Assembly: GCA_903825895.1 (NCBI GenBank)
Contig: CAIKCI010000031.1
Span: forward strand, 164,027 to 228,026
Direction of reading: 5' to 3'
Origin: an uncultured Actinomycetes bacterium
GTDB lineage: Bacteria > Actinomycetota > Acidimicrobiia > Acidimicrobiales > RAAP-2
Length of the DNA: 64,000 bases
A program made the translations under genes and the position numbers. The notes beneath the pieces are model-generated. The model saw nothing but the letters and a program-made list of their open reading frames with translations, was not told the DNA's origin and searched no databases. Shown one piece after another: positions 33,778 to 42,446 of the stretch (position 1 is its first letter; each line of letters starts with the position of its first letter).

Positions 33778-33805
33778 CTACTTCTTTCAACAACAACGGC
33801 GAGCG

Positions 33806-34540
33806 TTAACTCGCACTTTCTCCTGAGAGATACGCCCGAAGGGCCTGTTCGCCCATCTCTTCAGGGGTTCCCTGTGCGTGAATCTTTCCGTGCAGCATGA
33901 TCGCCGCGTCAGTCGCCACCGAAACCGCTGTCGTGACGAACTGTTCGACCAACAGAATCGTGACACCACGTTCAGCGATCTGTGCAACAAGTTCATAAAG
34001 CTCCGCAACAATTAACGGAGCGAGGCCCATCGAGATCTCGTCAAGCAGTAAGACCTTCGGGTCGCCGACGAGAGCACGACTGATGGCCAGCATCTGCTGT
34101 TCTCCGCCGGAGAGGGTGCCCGCAAGTTGCTTGCGCCGGTCTTTGAGTTTCGGGAACTGTTCGAAGGCAATCGTTTCCACCTGCGATTGGCTCACACCTT
34201 GATAACTCCACATCATCAAGTTGTCGTGCACCGTCAAGTTAGGGAAGACCCCTCGTCCTTCGGGAATTGCACAGATCCCCGCTTTGGTCAGCGATTCCGT
34301 TGACTGTTTCTTGAGTTCGATCTCCCCAATCCTCACCGTGCCGCCCGTTGCTCGAACCCGGGACGAGAGAACCTTCAACAGCGTTGACTTGCCCGCACCA
34401 TTGGGCCCAAGGAGCGCAAAGACTGAGCCAGCTCTGACACTCAGATCAACCCCATGAATTACTTCAATGCGACCGTACGCCGCGGTGAGTCCTTCGATCG
34501 AAATTGATGGAGATTCGCTTAGCGGAGTGATCTTGCTCAT
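33806..34540 (-). CDS. livF: Branched-chain amino acid-type ABC transporter ATPase LivF
   Basis: 244 residues. Walker A GPNGAGKST (about 45-53), LSGGEQQMLAISRAL signature, Walker B VLLLDEISMGLAP, and the LivF-specific AIPEGRGVFPNLTVHDNL. One of two ATPases of a LivKHMGF-type importer; the last gene, starting in the livG stop by 4 nt (ATGA). These systems also carry amides, urea and other small organic molecules, so the substrate is not settled. Confidence 0.92.
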   Translation of the reverse strand: MSKITPLSESPSISIEGLTAAYGRIEVIHGVDLSVRAGSVFALLGPNGAGKSTLLKVLSSRVRATGGTVRIGEIELKKQSTESLTKAGICAIPEGRGVFPNLTVHDNLMMWSYQGVSQSQVETIAFEQFPKLKDRRKQLAGTLSGGEQQMLAISRALVGDPKVLLLDEISMGLAPLIVAELYELVAQIAERGVTILLVEQFVTTAVSVATDAAIMLHGKIHAQGTPEEMGEQALRAYLSGESAS

Positions 34541-35286
34541 CGATCCGCACTCTCTTCAGGGGCAACGGTCCCCAAGTAGGCGGATTGAACGACCGGGTCA
34601 TTTCGAATCTCGTCAGGCGTGCCCACCGCAATGATCTCCCCAAAGTCGAGGACATAGATGCGGTCGCAGATTCTCAAGACCAGATCCATGTCATGTTCCA
34701 CGATCAAGACCCCTCGGCCTTCACTCGCTAACTCTCGAAGCAGTTCGCCCAGAAGTCTGGTTTCGCTGTCATCAAGACCACTGCACGGTTCGTCTAAGCA
34801 GATCAGCTTTGGATTAATTGCCAGCGCACGGGCGAGTTCAACAAGTCGTGCTTCACCGGTCGGTAGCGTTGAAACCTGGCGATCAGCGTCACTGGTCACT
34901 CCGACGCGATGGAGCAGTCCTTCAGCTGTTAAATCACCGCCACCATGTTTTGTTTCAAGGGCGACTTCAACGTTTTCTCGAGATGAGAGTGAACCGAAAA
35001 GTTCTAAGCGCTGAAAGGTTCGCGCGAGCCCTAAGCGGGCACGCCGGGCAGGTCCAAAGCGGGTCACATTCTTGTCGCCAAGGGCAACCGATCCCCGATC
35101 GGGCTTTTGGAGTCCGCTGATCACGTTGAACATGGTCGTCTTACCTGCACCGTTCGGCCCAATGAGCCCGGTGACTTGCCCATCAAAGACTTCGAGATGA
35201 ATATTCGTCAAGGCGGCAACTCCCCCGAAGTTCACGGAGATGCCTTCAAGGTTGAGACGAGCGCCAGTTTGCTCACGCAACGACAT
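34537..35286 (-). CDS. livG: Branched-chain amino acid-type ABC transporter ATPase LivG
   Basis: 249 residues from ATG 35286, preceded by GAAGAAGGAG; the start overlaps the permease gene by 14 bp. Walker A GPNGAGKTT, the LivG-specific FQRLELFGSLSSRENVEVAL region, LPTGEARLVELARAL (signature with TGE instead of SGGQ) and CLDEPCSGLDDSE. The signature LPTGEARLVE is frequent in this subgroup. Pairs with LivF to energise the fused permease. Confidence 0.9.
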   Translation of the reverse strand: MSLREQTGARLNLEGISVNFGGVAALTNIHLEVFDGQVTGLIGPNGAGKTTMFNVISGLQKPDRGSVALGDKNVTRFGPARRARLGLARTFQRLELFGSLSSRENVEVALETKHGGGDLTAEGLLHRVGVTSDADRQVSTLPTGEARLVELARALAINPKLICLDEPCSGLDDSETRLLGELLRELASEGRGVLIVEHDMDLVLRICDRIYVLDFGEIIAVGTPDEIRNDPVVQSAYLGTVAPEESADR

Positions 35287-37189
35287 CAATCGACTCCTTC
35301 TTCTTGAGAGGAATCGCAAGGCCCGGGATTCGAAGGTGCTCATTGATCCACGGAATCGGCACAACACCGTCAGGGTGTGCCGCCATCAAGGAAATTCCAG
35401 CACCAGCAACGATTCCGGTTATCCCGACTCCCCACCACGGCAGATGCGATGAGGCCAGCGGCAAGAGCGCTGCGGCCAGGCCTCCAAGAAGTGCACCAGA
35501 GACGGTGCGAATTCCAAAGATGGTCACGAAGAGGACAATCTCCAAGCTGGCAAACATCTGGACGTCATTAGCGCTGATAGCCAATGGTTGACCGGCGTAG
35601 AGCACGCCGCCAACGCCAGCAATGGCTGCCGCCACAGCAAAGACGATCATCTTCGAGATCGCCGCATTCATACCTAAGGTGGCGAAGGCTGCGGGCGAGT
35701 CGTTTAATGCCACCAATTTACGACCCCAGCGACTTCGCCGGATCGCCAAGATCCCGATCGCACAGAGTGCGAAAACCACGGCGACAAAGACCAAGTAGGC
35801 CTTGTCACCGCTCGTCGAAATCCCGGGAATCGAGAGTCGACCAACAGCCATTGCCCCACCTTCAGGGATGTACGAGATGTTGGTAAAGAACCCGTAGTAG
35901 GCCGCTTGCGCAAAGGCCAAGGTTGCCAACGCCAGATAGAGACCTTGCAGACGAAGCGTCGGCAAGGCCACCAATGCGCCAACGGCACCGCAGACCACGA
36001 CGGCAAGAATTAATCCCCACCACGTCGCTCCACCATGAGCGACTTGCGACATGACGTAGGCGCCGATCCCCATGAAGGTCAACTGACACAGTGAGACATA
36101 GCCGGCATAGCCAATAAGCAACACGAGAGAAAGCCCGACGACTCCCAGTGCGAGTCCTTGAGTGACAGATCCAATAATTGACGAACTAATCACCATGGCG
36201 ACAATCCACATGATCACGATGAACACCGCAGCACTTCGCACGGACTGCAGCAAGTTCGGAATCTTGGGAGGAACGGCGACGACCATCCGACCAATCGCTC
36301 GAAGTCGTGCTGACGGCAAAAGGAGGAGTGCCACGAACAAGAACACCACCGGGAAGAGCAGCCCAATTTGATTCGCCAAGTTGGCCGAGATGTGCCCGGG
36401 AAGGTACCCCGCCGCATAGTTCTCGGAGAGACCCAGAATCATCCCTCCAGCAAAGGTCCACGGAAGGTTTCGCAAACGTCCAAGGATGGCCGCGGCATAG
36501 CCGTTCACCACCAACAGGGTCAGCAGGTTGACGTCAAGACCCGAGACCGATAGTTGAGGGGCAATCAGTATCCCAGCCAGCGCGGCGAGGAAGAATCCGA
36601 TGAACCATCCCAAACGAGATGTGTTCCTTGGGCTCGAACCCGAAAGTGAGAGCAACTCCGGATCGTCGACCACTGCCCGCATGGCGATACCACTGCGGAA
36701 GCGGCGGAAGTAGACCCTCAGGCCAACCGCTACCAACACCGCAATCACTACGGTGATGATCTGGTGGTAATTAATCACGACCTGGAAGATGGTGACCGTG
36801 TCATTCGAAAAGTACCCAGGCAAGCTGCGCTGCACGGTTCCATTCCACAGCGCTTGCGCGCCGCCCACCAGGATCAACAGCAAGCCCAAGGTCACCATCA
36901 AGGAACGCACAACGGAGGCGCCAAAGAGGCGCTTCATGTAGACCTCTTCGACGTAGAGCGCCAGCAACGGCACTTCTCCGAAGAGCACAATCAATAAGCA
37001 AAGCCAAACCGGCCATCCCCACTGTTGGTTGAGTTGCCAGTAACTAAAGGCGCAGAACATCGCCACGGCTCCGTGGGCGAAGTTGAAGACACCAGTGGTC
37101 GTGTAGGTGACGACAAGACCGGTCGCCGTGATTGCGTAAATTGCGCCGGCAACAATGCCCAGCACGGTGTACGTGAGGAACGTTTCCAT
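35273..37189 (-). CDS. Fused LivH-LivM permease
   Basis: 638 residues, about twice a single Liv permease. The first half (about 1-300) is LivH-like: ATGLVVTYTTTGVFNFAHGAV at the N-terminus (GLxLxYxxxGxxNFAHG) and GYAAAILGRLRNLPWTFAGG. The second half (about 320-620) is LivM-like: LALGVVGLSLVLLIGYAGYV, LCQLTFMGIGAYV (LGQxAFxGIGAY), and GVGGVLYAGQPLAIS. Normally two genes, livH and livM; here joined into one chain without a break. About 17 membrane segments. The ATG overlaps nothing upstream and livK ends 61 nt before. Confidence 0.9.
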   Translation of the reverse strand: METFLTYTVLGIVAGAIYAITATGLVVTYTTTGVFNFAHGAVAMFCAFSYWQLNQQWGWPVWLCLLIVLFGEVPLLALYVEEVYMKRLFGASVVRSLMVTLGLLLILVGGAQALWNGTVQRSLPGYFSNDTVTIFQVVINYHQIITVVIAVLVAVGLRVYFRRFRSGIAMRAVVDDPELLSLSGSSPRNTSRLGWFIGFFLAALAGILIAPQLSVSGLDVNLLTLLVVNGYAAAILGRLRNLPWTFAGGMILGLSENYAAGYLPGHISANLANQIGLLFPVVFLFVALLLLPSARLRAIGRMVVAVPPKIPNLLQSVRSAAVFIVIMWIVAMVISSSIIGSVTQGLALGVVGLSLVLLIGYAGYVSLCQLTFMGIGAYVMSQVAHGGATWWGLILAVVVCGAVGALVALPTLRLQGLYLALATLAFAQAAYYGFFTNISYIPEGGAMAVGRLSIPGISTSGDKAYLVFVAVVFALCAIGILAIRRSRWGRKLVALNDSPAAFATLGMNAAISKMIVFAVAAAIAGVGGVLYAGQPLAISANDVQMFASLEIVLFVTIFGIRTVSGALLGGLAAALLPLASSHLPWWGVGITGIVAGAGISLMAAHPDGVVPIPWINEHLRIPGLAIPLKKKESIDVVA

Positions 37190-37250
37190 GACGATCTAAC
37201 CGACCATCACATAACTCGAGAATACGTTCCTCACGCCCACTCGGGCTTTT

Positions 37251-38591
37251 CTAGGGATTAACTTTTGGCTGAGGACCATTGACGGAGTAGTACACGCCAC
37301 TGCAGTCCCACCCAGAACCTGAGGTTGGAGCCACTCGCTTGTACTGCCCATTAATGATTTGGGCGAACATGATGCAGTTTGGTGCAAGTTTCTTCGCCGG
37401 GTTGGCTGGTGCCAACAAGTTCGATGCCGAGAAGCTCGTGACTTGTTTGAGTTGTGCCAAAACCTTGCCCCGTGTTGGGTTTGGCCCCGCAGCTTTCAAT
37501 GCTTGAACGAACAGTTGTGCTGACGCCCATCCAAAGAGTGAGAAGAGGTCAGGCGAGTAGCCAGGATTTGCCTTCGCCATCCACTTATTAAAGGTCTTGA
37601 CGGCCGGAATCTTGCTGGCATCTTGGCCCAAGTAGAGCGACTGCCCCTGGATGAGCCAGGCACCATTGACGTTCTGTGCTCCACCGGCGGTCTTGATGAA
37701 CTGCGAAGGCTGCGAGTAAATCGGGCCTGCAGAGAAGAGAATGGGGTGGAAGTTCTGGAGCGCCATGGCCTTTGCCAACGCAGCGTAGGCCTGCCAGCTT
37801 CCGTCGGTCATGTAGACCATCTTGATGCCAGCATTCTTCATCGCGATGACGTTGGACGTGAAGTCAGTCTGGACCGGTGAGACCAATTGGACGTAGGGGA
37901 AGGCGTAGCCAAGACTCTGCATGGCGTGCTCTTGGCCCTGCCAGTTTGCAATTGCCGTCTCCGTATTCGACACAAGGTTGCCGACATGCTTGATCGCTGA
38001 ACCGTACTTGTTCTTCAAGAACTTGTAGCCCGTCAGCGGTGCACCTTGTTCAAGCGGCTCTGGCGAGAAAACATTCGGCAAGGCATTGGTTCCAGGGTCC
38101 AGCGTGACGGAGACATCAGGGATTGCGGGATTGTTCGCAAAGACGTTGCAGCCATAGTTGTCGAACAAGGAGAAACTCCCCACAGCCCCAAACATCGTGT
38201 TGCCGATCTGAGTGGACTCTGACTGGTTTTGCGTGCCCGAGAACGCATCGTCAAAGGACTTCACATAGAGCTTGCGTCCATTCACGCCACCTTGCGAGTT
38301 GATGTAGTCAAAGTAGGCCTTCACACCATTTGGTGCACCTTGGAAGAGTCCAGGAACTGGTCCTGAGATGATCGAAACGTTTCCGACCGTCACGGAGTTT
38401 TTCGTGATACCCGTCGTTGAGTTCAATTCGCTCGACGTTGGCGTCTGTGCTGCAGCACACGATGAACCGCTTGACGATGCTGCGCCAGCGACTCCGGCCG
38501 AGGTGACTACCAGTCCACCTGCAACCATCGCGATACTGGCCACCACCGCGCCAGCTCGACGGATTCGACTCCCTGTTGAGTGCATCTGCAT
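37251..38591 (-). CDS. livK: Liv-type ABC transporter substrate-binding protein
   Basis: 446 residues from ATG 38591, which has a GAGGGGG site 6 nt upstream. Sec signal peptide: basic RIRRAG then a hydrophobic core (about 12-30) ending near AGVAGAAS. A periplasmic-binding fold of the Peripla_BP_6 type follows: SVTVGNVSIISGPVPGLFQG, NSQGGVNGRKLYVKSFDDA and VKTFNKWMAKANPGYSPD. Without a lipobox it may remain attached by other means. First gene of the liv operon. A KstR-like palindrome lies 69 nt upstream of the start. Confidence 0.88.
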   Translation of the reverse strand: MQMHSTGSRIRRAGAVVASIAMVAGGLVVTSAGVAGAASSSGSSCAAAQTPTSSELNSTTGITKNSVTVGNVSIISGPVPGLFQGAPNGVKAYFDYINSQGGVNGRKLYVKSFDDAFSGTQNQSESTQIGNTMFGAVGSFSLFDNYGCNVFANNPAIPDVSVTLDPGTNALPNVFSPEPLEQGAPLTGYKFLKNKYGSAIKHVGNLVSNTETAIANWQGQEHAMQSLGYAFPYVQLVSPVQTDFTSNVIAMKNAGIKMVYMTDGSWQAYAALAKAMALQNFHPILFSAGPIYSQPSQFIKTAGGAQNVNGAWLIQGQSLYLGQDASKIPAVKTFNKWMAKANPGYSPDLFSLFGWASAQLFVQALKAAGPNPTRGKVLAQLKQVTSFSASNLLAPANPAKKLAPNCIMFAQIINGQYKRVAPTSGSGWDCSGVYYSVNGPQPKVNP

Positions 38592-38659
38592 TACTTTCCC
38601 CCTCGTTCGATGAGCAGGTGCCGAGCTTGTCGACTCCTCCTTCATGGCTCAACTTCTGA

Positions 38660-38675
38660 CTGAAACACGTTTCAG
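38660..38675. promoter_or_regulatory. KstR-like palindrome upstream of livK
   Basis: CTGAAACACGTTTCAG: 7-bp arms around AC. Its core TGAAACACGTTTCA fits TnnAACnnGTTnnA, the published consensus of the mycobacterial cholesterol regulator KstR. Located in the livK promoter zone, 69 bp before the start and after the upstream esterase stop. A second shorter pair TTCTGA/TCAGAA (38654-38659, 38672-38677) flanks it. Confidence 0.6.
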
Positions 38676-38717
38676 AAAGTTATGGTAGGTCAAATCCGTC
38701 GTGACTGCCAGATCACG

Positions 38718-39959
38718 TCACTTTTCTCCCTTTTGCAGATAATCGCCATAGACAGCGTCCAAAAATGCCACGATTCCTTGGGTGGTCGCAGAGCTACGCG
38801 GAGAGGCCGTCGTGTCAAAGGCATGCTGGGCAAAGGGGAGTTCGATATAGCCAACGGGGGCTTGAGAAACTTCTCGAAGGGCCGGGGCGAAGGCTCGAGG
38901 AACGGCCACGGGCACCAAGGTGTCATTGGTGCCATGAAGCAGAAGAAACGGCGGGGCGTCGGCTCGCAGCCGATGGTAGGGAGACGCTGCCTTGAAGAGA
39001 TCCAGGTGATCGTCGATGGTCGTCTTCATCACTTGCTTTTCCAAGAGGACCTTGAGGCCTTTGCCGTAACGGCCGCCAATCTCTTTTTGCGACGTCATCT
39101 CTAAGACGCCGTAGAGAGACACACAGCCAGCAAGGGACGTGTCAACCGACTCGAAGCCTGGTTGGAATGCGGGATCGTTTGCACTCAGCGCCGCCAAGGC
39201 CGCCAAGTGCCCACCAGCAGAACCTCCCGAGATCACGACAAAGTTGGGATCTCCTCCGTACTCGCCGATGTGCTCCTTCACCCAGGCAATGGCTGCTTTT
39301 ACGTCAACGATGTGATCAGGCCACGTGGCTTTCGGCGACAAGCGGTAGTTCACGGTCACACAGACCCACCCGCGCGCTGCCAACTCAAACATCATCGGCT
39401 TACCCTGTTCGCGTTTATCGCCGAACACCCACGCTCCGCCATGGACGTAGAGCATGACTGGGGCATTGGTGGTCGTGATCTTCGATTGGATGATGTCTAA
39501 GCGATGTGCTTTGACTCCATCGTCGAGGTAGGCGATGTTCTTCTTGATCGCAAGGTCTCGTGAGGGAAGCGGCACCGCCCGTGCCACCCGCCACCACCGG
39601 CCCCAACGAGGACGCCGGTGGTCGGCGGTCACCGTTACGGGATATCCCGGCGTCGCCGCAAGAGCTCGAGCGACCACGCCACGCGCAGCAAAGCCGAGAG
39701 CCACCAAGACCGCCAAGCCAAGAAACGCCAGCCCATTGAACACAATCGCCGTTTCGCCAAACTGGCCTCGCCAGCCGCCGAAGGCTCCCAGCGCTAGGAC
39801 AATGATGCCATCGAGCACGAGTATCTGACCGGCAAATTCACTCACCGGCCATCCAACAGAAAAACACCACCCCGTGATGGGGTCTCGCCGAATCGGAACA
39901 AAGGCAATCACGACGAAGAGCGTCAGAAGAAGAGAGAAGATTAAATTAGCGAGCGCCAT
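38718..39959 (-). CDS. Membrane-anchored alpha/beta hydrolase (esterase/lipase)
   Basis: 413 residues. The first 115 residues contain three or four membrane segments; then an alpha/beta hydrolase of the HSL/carboxylesterase type: YVHGGAWVFGDKREQ (oxyanion HGG), VTVNYRLSPKATWPDH, VVISGGSAGGHLAALAALS with the nucleophile Ser, and the tail AQHAFDTTASPRS with catalytic His. The topology resembles mycobacterial LipQ-type proteins with an N-terminal membrane region. RBS GGGAGG. It is upstream of the liv operon on the same strand. Confidence 0.88.
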   Translation of the reverse strand: MALANLIFSLLLTLFVVIAFVPIRRDPITGWCFSVGWPVSEFAGQILVLDGIIVLALGAFGGWRGQFGETAIVFNGLAFLGLAVLVALGFAARGVVARALAATPGYPVTVTADHRRPRWGRWWRVARAVPLPSRDLAIKKNIAYLDDGVKAHRLDIIQSKITTTNAPVMLYVHGGAWVFGDKREQGKPMMFELAARGWVCVTVNYRLSPKATWPDHIVDVKAAIAWVKEHIGEYGGDPNFVVISGGSAGGHLAALAALSANDPAFQPGFESVDTSLAGCVSLYGVLEMTSQKEIGGRYGKGLKVLLEKQVMKTTIDDHLDLFKAASPYHRLRADAPPFLLLHGTNDTLVPVAVPRAFAPALREVSQAPVGYIELPFAQHAFDTTASPRSSATTQGIVAFLDAVYGDYLQKGEK

Positions 39960-39998
39960 GTGAACGCCTCCCTTCTGCTTGTCCGGCTCTTGCCTAAT

Positions 39999-41012
39999 CT
40001 ATGTCGAAGCCATCGAGCGAGCGAGTCTGGTCAACGACTCATTCGATGGCTCAGCCGGAAAGAACAGTGCGAGCCGATCCGCCAGCCAGCCAAAGCGTTC
40101 GTCGAGACGCTGGGCGACCTCGTCAGGTGAGCCCACGACGGCAAGCAGTTCGACCATTTCATCGTCGACGAGTCCTCCCAACTCCCCAAAGGCACCGGCT
40201 CGCACGCGCTCGGCGGCGTGCGCTTGGACGTCTTGCTTGCCGATTGAAGCCAACACTCTCGTGTAGGCCTTTGTCGACGAGTAAAAACCAAGGAGGGCTT
40301 TCACGTTCTCTATCGCCCGGATCTTCTCTTCGGCACTCTCGGCAACCGCCACGATTGCTCCACAGACGATTTCGATCTCGCTACGACTGCGACGGGCGTT
40401 CGCAAGGCCTTGTTCGACAGCCGGCGCGGTCACGCTGCGGAGCAAGGATTCAGAACAGAAAGGGAGGACGGTTAACCCATCGGCCCGCTCAGCGGCAAGA
40501 CGGGTCATCGCCGGACCCAATGCGCCAAGCAACACCGCAGGAACCTCACCGGTCAGAGGTGCAGGGGAAAACATTGGTGTCATCAAGGTATGGGTGTAGT
40601 AGTCACCCTCATGGGCGAGCGGCGCGCCGTGTTGCCAGCTGGCAAAGATTTCGTGCAGCGCATCGATCAACTCACCCATTCGACCAACGGGGTTTGACCA
40701 AGGAATACCAAAACGACGAGTGATATGCGCCGCCACCTGGGGAGCGATCCCCAAGGAGAAGCGACCGTTCGTTAACCGCTGAAGGTCAAAGGCACTATGG
40801 GCGAGGTGAATAGGGTTGCGAGGAAAGGCAATGGCCGCATTGGTCATCAGCCGGAGCGAGGTCTTTTCTGCGGCCGCTAAGTAGAGGGGGGCAAAGACAT
40901 CGTGGGGGCCTTCGGCCGTGAAGACTCCCTCGATGCCACAGTTGGCCAACTCTCGAGTTCGCTCGCCCACGTCTTCAAGGCGGGCGGACATGATGGAGAC
41001 ATCAAACTTCAC
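39999..41012 (-). CDS. LLM-class F420-dependent oxidoreductase
   Basis: 337 residues from GTG 41012. Luciferase-like monooxygenase fold: MKFDVSIMSARLEDVGERTR, GVFTAEGPHDVFAPLYLAAA, TNAAIAFPRNPIHLAHSAFD (LLM core), GRFSLGIAPQVAAHITRRFG. The TAEGPHD and APQVAAHI forms resemble TIGR03617-type F420-dependent proteins. Probably reduces a ketone or aldehyde with F420H2 or acts as a monooxygenase; substrate unknown. Next to the esterase on the same strand, 39 nt away. A TAAGGT box lies 6 nt before the start. Confidence 0.82.
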   Translation of the reverse strand: MKFDVSIMSARLEDVGERTRELANCGIEGVFTAEGPHDVFAPLYLAAAEKTSLRLMTNAAIAFPRNPIHLAHSAFDLQRLTNGRFSLGIAPQVAAHITRRFGIPWSNPVGRMGELIDALHEIFASWQHGAPLAHEGDYYTHTLMTPMFSPAPLTGEVPAVLLGALGPAMTRLAAERADGLTVLPFCSESLLRSVTAPAVEQGLANARRSRSEIEIVCGAIVAVAESAEEKIRAIENVKALLGFYSSTKAYTRVLASIGKQDVQAHAAERVRAGAFGELGGLVDDEMVELLAVVGSPDEVAQRLDERFGWLADRLALFFPAEPSNESLTRLARSMAST

Positions 41013-41018
41013 CTTGTC

Positions 41019-41024
41019 ACCTTA
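41019..41024 (-). promoter_or_regulatory. -10 box TAAGGT for the leaderless LLM gene
   Basis: TAAGGT on the minus strand, 6 nt before GTG 41012. Confidence 0.45.
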
Positions 41025-41094
41025 CCGACTTGAACACTGACCATTACTTTTTGATCGGCCGAAAGGACGTGTCCCATCCTTTCGAGGCCTCCTT

Positions 41095-41100
41095 TAGGCT
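41095..41100 (+). promoter_or_regulatory. -10 box TAGGCT for the leaderless SRPBCC gene
   Basis: TAGGCT, 7 nt (GATGAGC), ATG 41108. This favours the second of two in-frame ATGs, since the first (41102) would be 1 nt from the box. Confidence 0.6.
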
Positions 41101-41107
41101 GATGAGC

Positions 41108-41551
41108 ATGACTCCTGGATCCGTCACTATCGCCAAAGTCATTGACGCACCCAGCGCCGTCGTCTGGGCCGAACTCTCCGCGATCGAAGATCACGTCGAA
41201 TGGATGGCCGATGCCGTTGCCCTCACCTTTCACAGTGAACAACGAAGCGGCATCGGCACATCGTTTTCGTGTCTCACGAAAATTGGTCCCTTTCGCACGA
41301 CTGATGAAATGGTGATTGATCAGTGGGAAGAGGGGACGGTAGTGGGTGTCACGCACCATGGTGCCGTCACGGGCACGGGTACCTTCACCTTGGTCCCAAA
41401 CGGCGGGCACACCACGGTCATCTGGTCAGAGATCTTGACCTTCCCTTGGTGGCTTGCTGGCCGGCTCGGCGCACTGTGTGCGCAACCTATCTTTCATTGG
41501 ATCTGGAAACGCAACCTTGATCGATTGGCCAACCGAGTGAGCAGCAACTAG
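41108..41551 (+). CDS. SRPBCC/polyketide-cyclase-like protein
   Basis: 147 residues from ATG 41108. Helix-grip fold: IDAPSAVVWAELSAIEDHVEW (N-terminal strand and helix), GPFRTTDEMVIDQWEEGTVV, VTGTGTFTLVPNGGHTTVIW and a C-terminal helix FHWIWKRNLDRLANRV. Such proteins bind hydrophobic ligands or cyclise polyketides; no catalytic residues are conserved enough to name a reaction. The frame extends 26 codons upstream, but these overlap the promoter. Divergent from the LLM oxidoreductase. Confidence 0.8.
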   Translation: MTPGSVTIAKVIDAPSAVVWAELSAIEDHVEWMADAVALTFHSEQRSGIGTSFSCLTKIGPFRTTDEMVIDQWEEGTVVGVTHHGAVTGTGTFTLVPNGGHTTVIWSEILTFPWWLAGRLGALCAQPIFHWIWKRNLDRLANRVSSN

Positions 41552-41622
41552 ACGCGCAGCCGCCCCGGCGCTGAACCGAAGTCCATCACCGGGGCGACAG
41601 CAATAACTCTTGAAGCGCTGCG

Positions 41623-42192
41623 TTATTCCGCTTTTTTCAAATCATGGCGGATGAAGAAGCCGCCAAGAACTTCCATGACCCCCATCAACATGAAGATGAT
41701 GCCAAGGACCCACACCAATGTGGCAAGTGACTCATGAGGGAGTGACACCACGATGATCCCTGCGGTTAATGAGATCAGCCCGAAGAGAAGTGGCCAGACT
41801 CGCGAACGTCCTGGCGTGCCGATGATGCCGGCCAAGAGACCAACGATGCCTTGGATAATCCAGACAATCCCGATCCACAGAGCGATCAAGGTCTGGGTGA
41901 AGCCAAGGTGGCGAATGAAGACCACGCCAATGACGACTTCAACGATTCCGGCGATGGTCAACCAGACACGGTGATGCTCGAATCGGTCAAGAGCTCGAAC
42001 GAAGTGGAAGACTCCACCCATGATCAAGAGCAGTCCCAAGATCACGCAAATAACGTTCAGCGCGCCGTCCCCGTGAACCGTCAAGATGATTCCCAGAATA
42101 AGGGTGATCACCCCAGCCAGGAGTTGGAGTTGCCAAGAGACCGCTGACGGCAAGCCGCCCATGTCCGTTTGGTTCATTGATGGTTGTGACAT
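41623..42192 (-). CDS. DUF308/HdeD-like membrane protein
   Basis: 189 residues from ATG 42192, with an AAAGGA site 7 nt upstream. Six membrane helices in three pairs, with repeats such as WQLQLLAGVITLILGIILTV, LIMGGVFHFVRALDRFEHHR, and MLMGVMEVLGGFFIRHDLKK. The family includes HdeD, an acid-stress membrane protein; the biochemical role is not known. A 254-bp gap separates it from a divergent mannosyltransferase gene. Confidence 0.82.
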   Translation of the reverse strand: MSQPSMNQTDMGGLPSAVSWQLQLLAGVITLILGIILTVHGDGALNVICVILGLLLIMGGVFHFVRALDRFEHHRVWLTIAGIVEVVIGVVFIRHLGFTQTLIALWIGIVWIIQGIVGLLAGIIGTPGRSRVWPLLFGLISLTAGIIVVSLPHESLATLVWVLGIIFMLMGVMEVLGGFFIRHDLKKAE

Positions 42193-42446
42193 AGATGTTC
42201 CTTTCAACATTCCGCCCGATCCGACGCTAGCGAGGTCACTCCTTGACACTGGGGATGGCGCGATGGAGAGAAGTTAGGCCTCATTGTCTCCGAATCCTCC
42301 CCGAGGCGGCGAGAACGGCCTTTCTCCCGCATTCTCAACAACTACCCAGGGTAGAAGGGGCTAATTGTTGCGAGAGAAGTAGGCTCTCTACATCAAGAGA
42401 CCGTTGCCGCAGACCGCTGGCGAGCACTCAAGGAGCCTTTCACCAC
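42193..42446. promoter_or_regulatory. 254-bp divergent intergenic region with palindromes
   Basis: Holds the promoters of the DUF308 and MptB-like genes. At 42342-42354 it has the perfect palindrome CTACCC-A-GGGTAG, flanked by CAACAA (42336-42341) and TTGTTG (42365-42370). A further short repeat AGAGA-N7-TCTCT around TAGGCT lies shortly after. A TTGACA (-35-like) is present at 42243. No reading frame in it is convincing. Confidence 0.45.
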
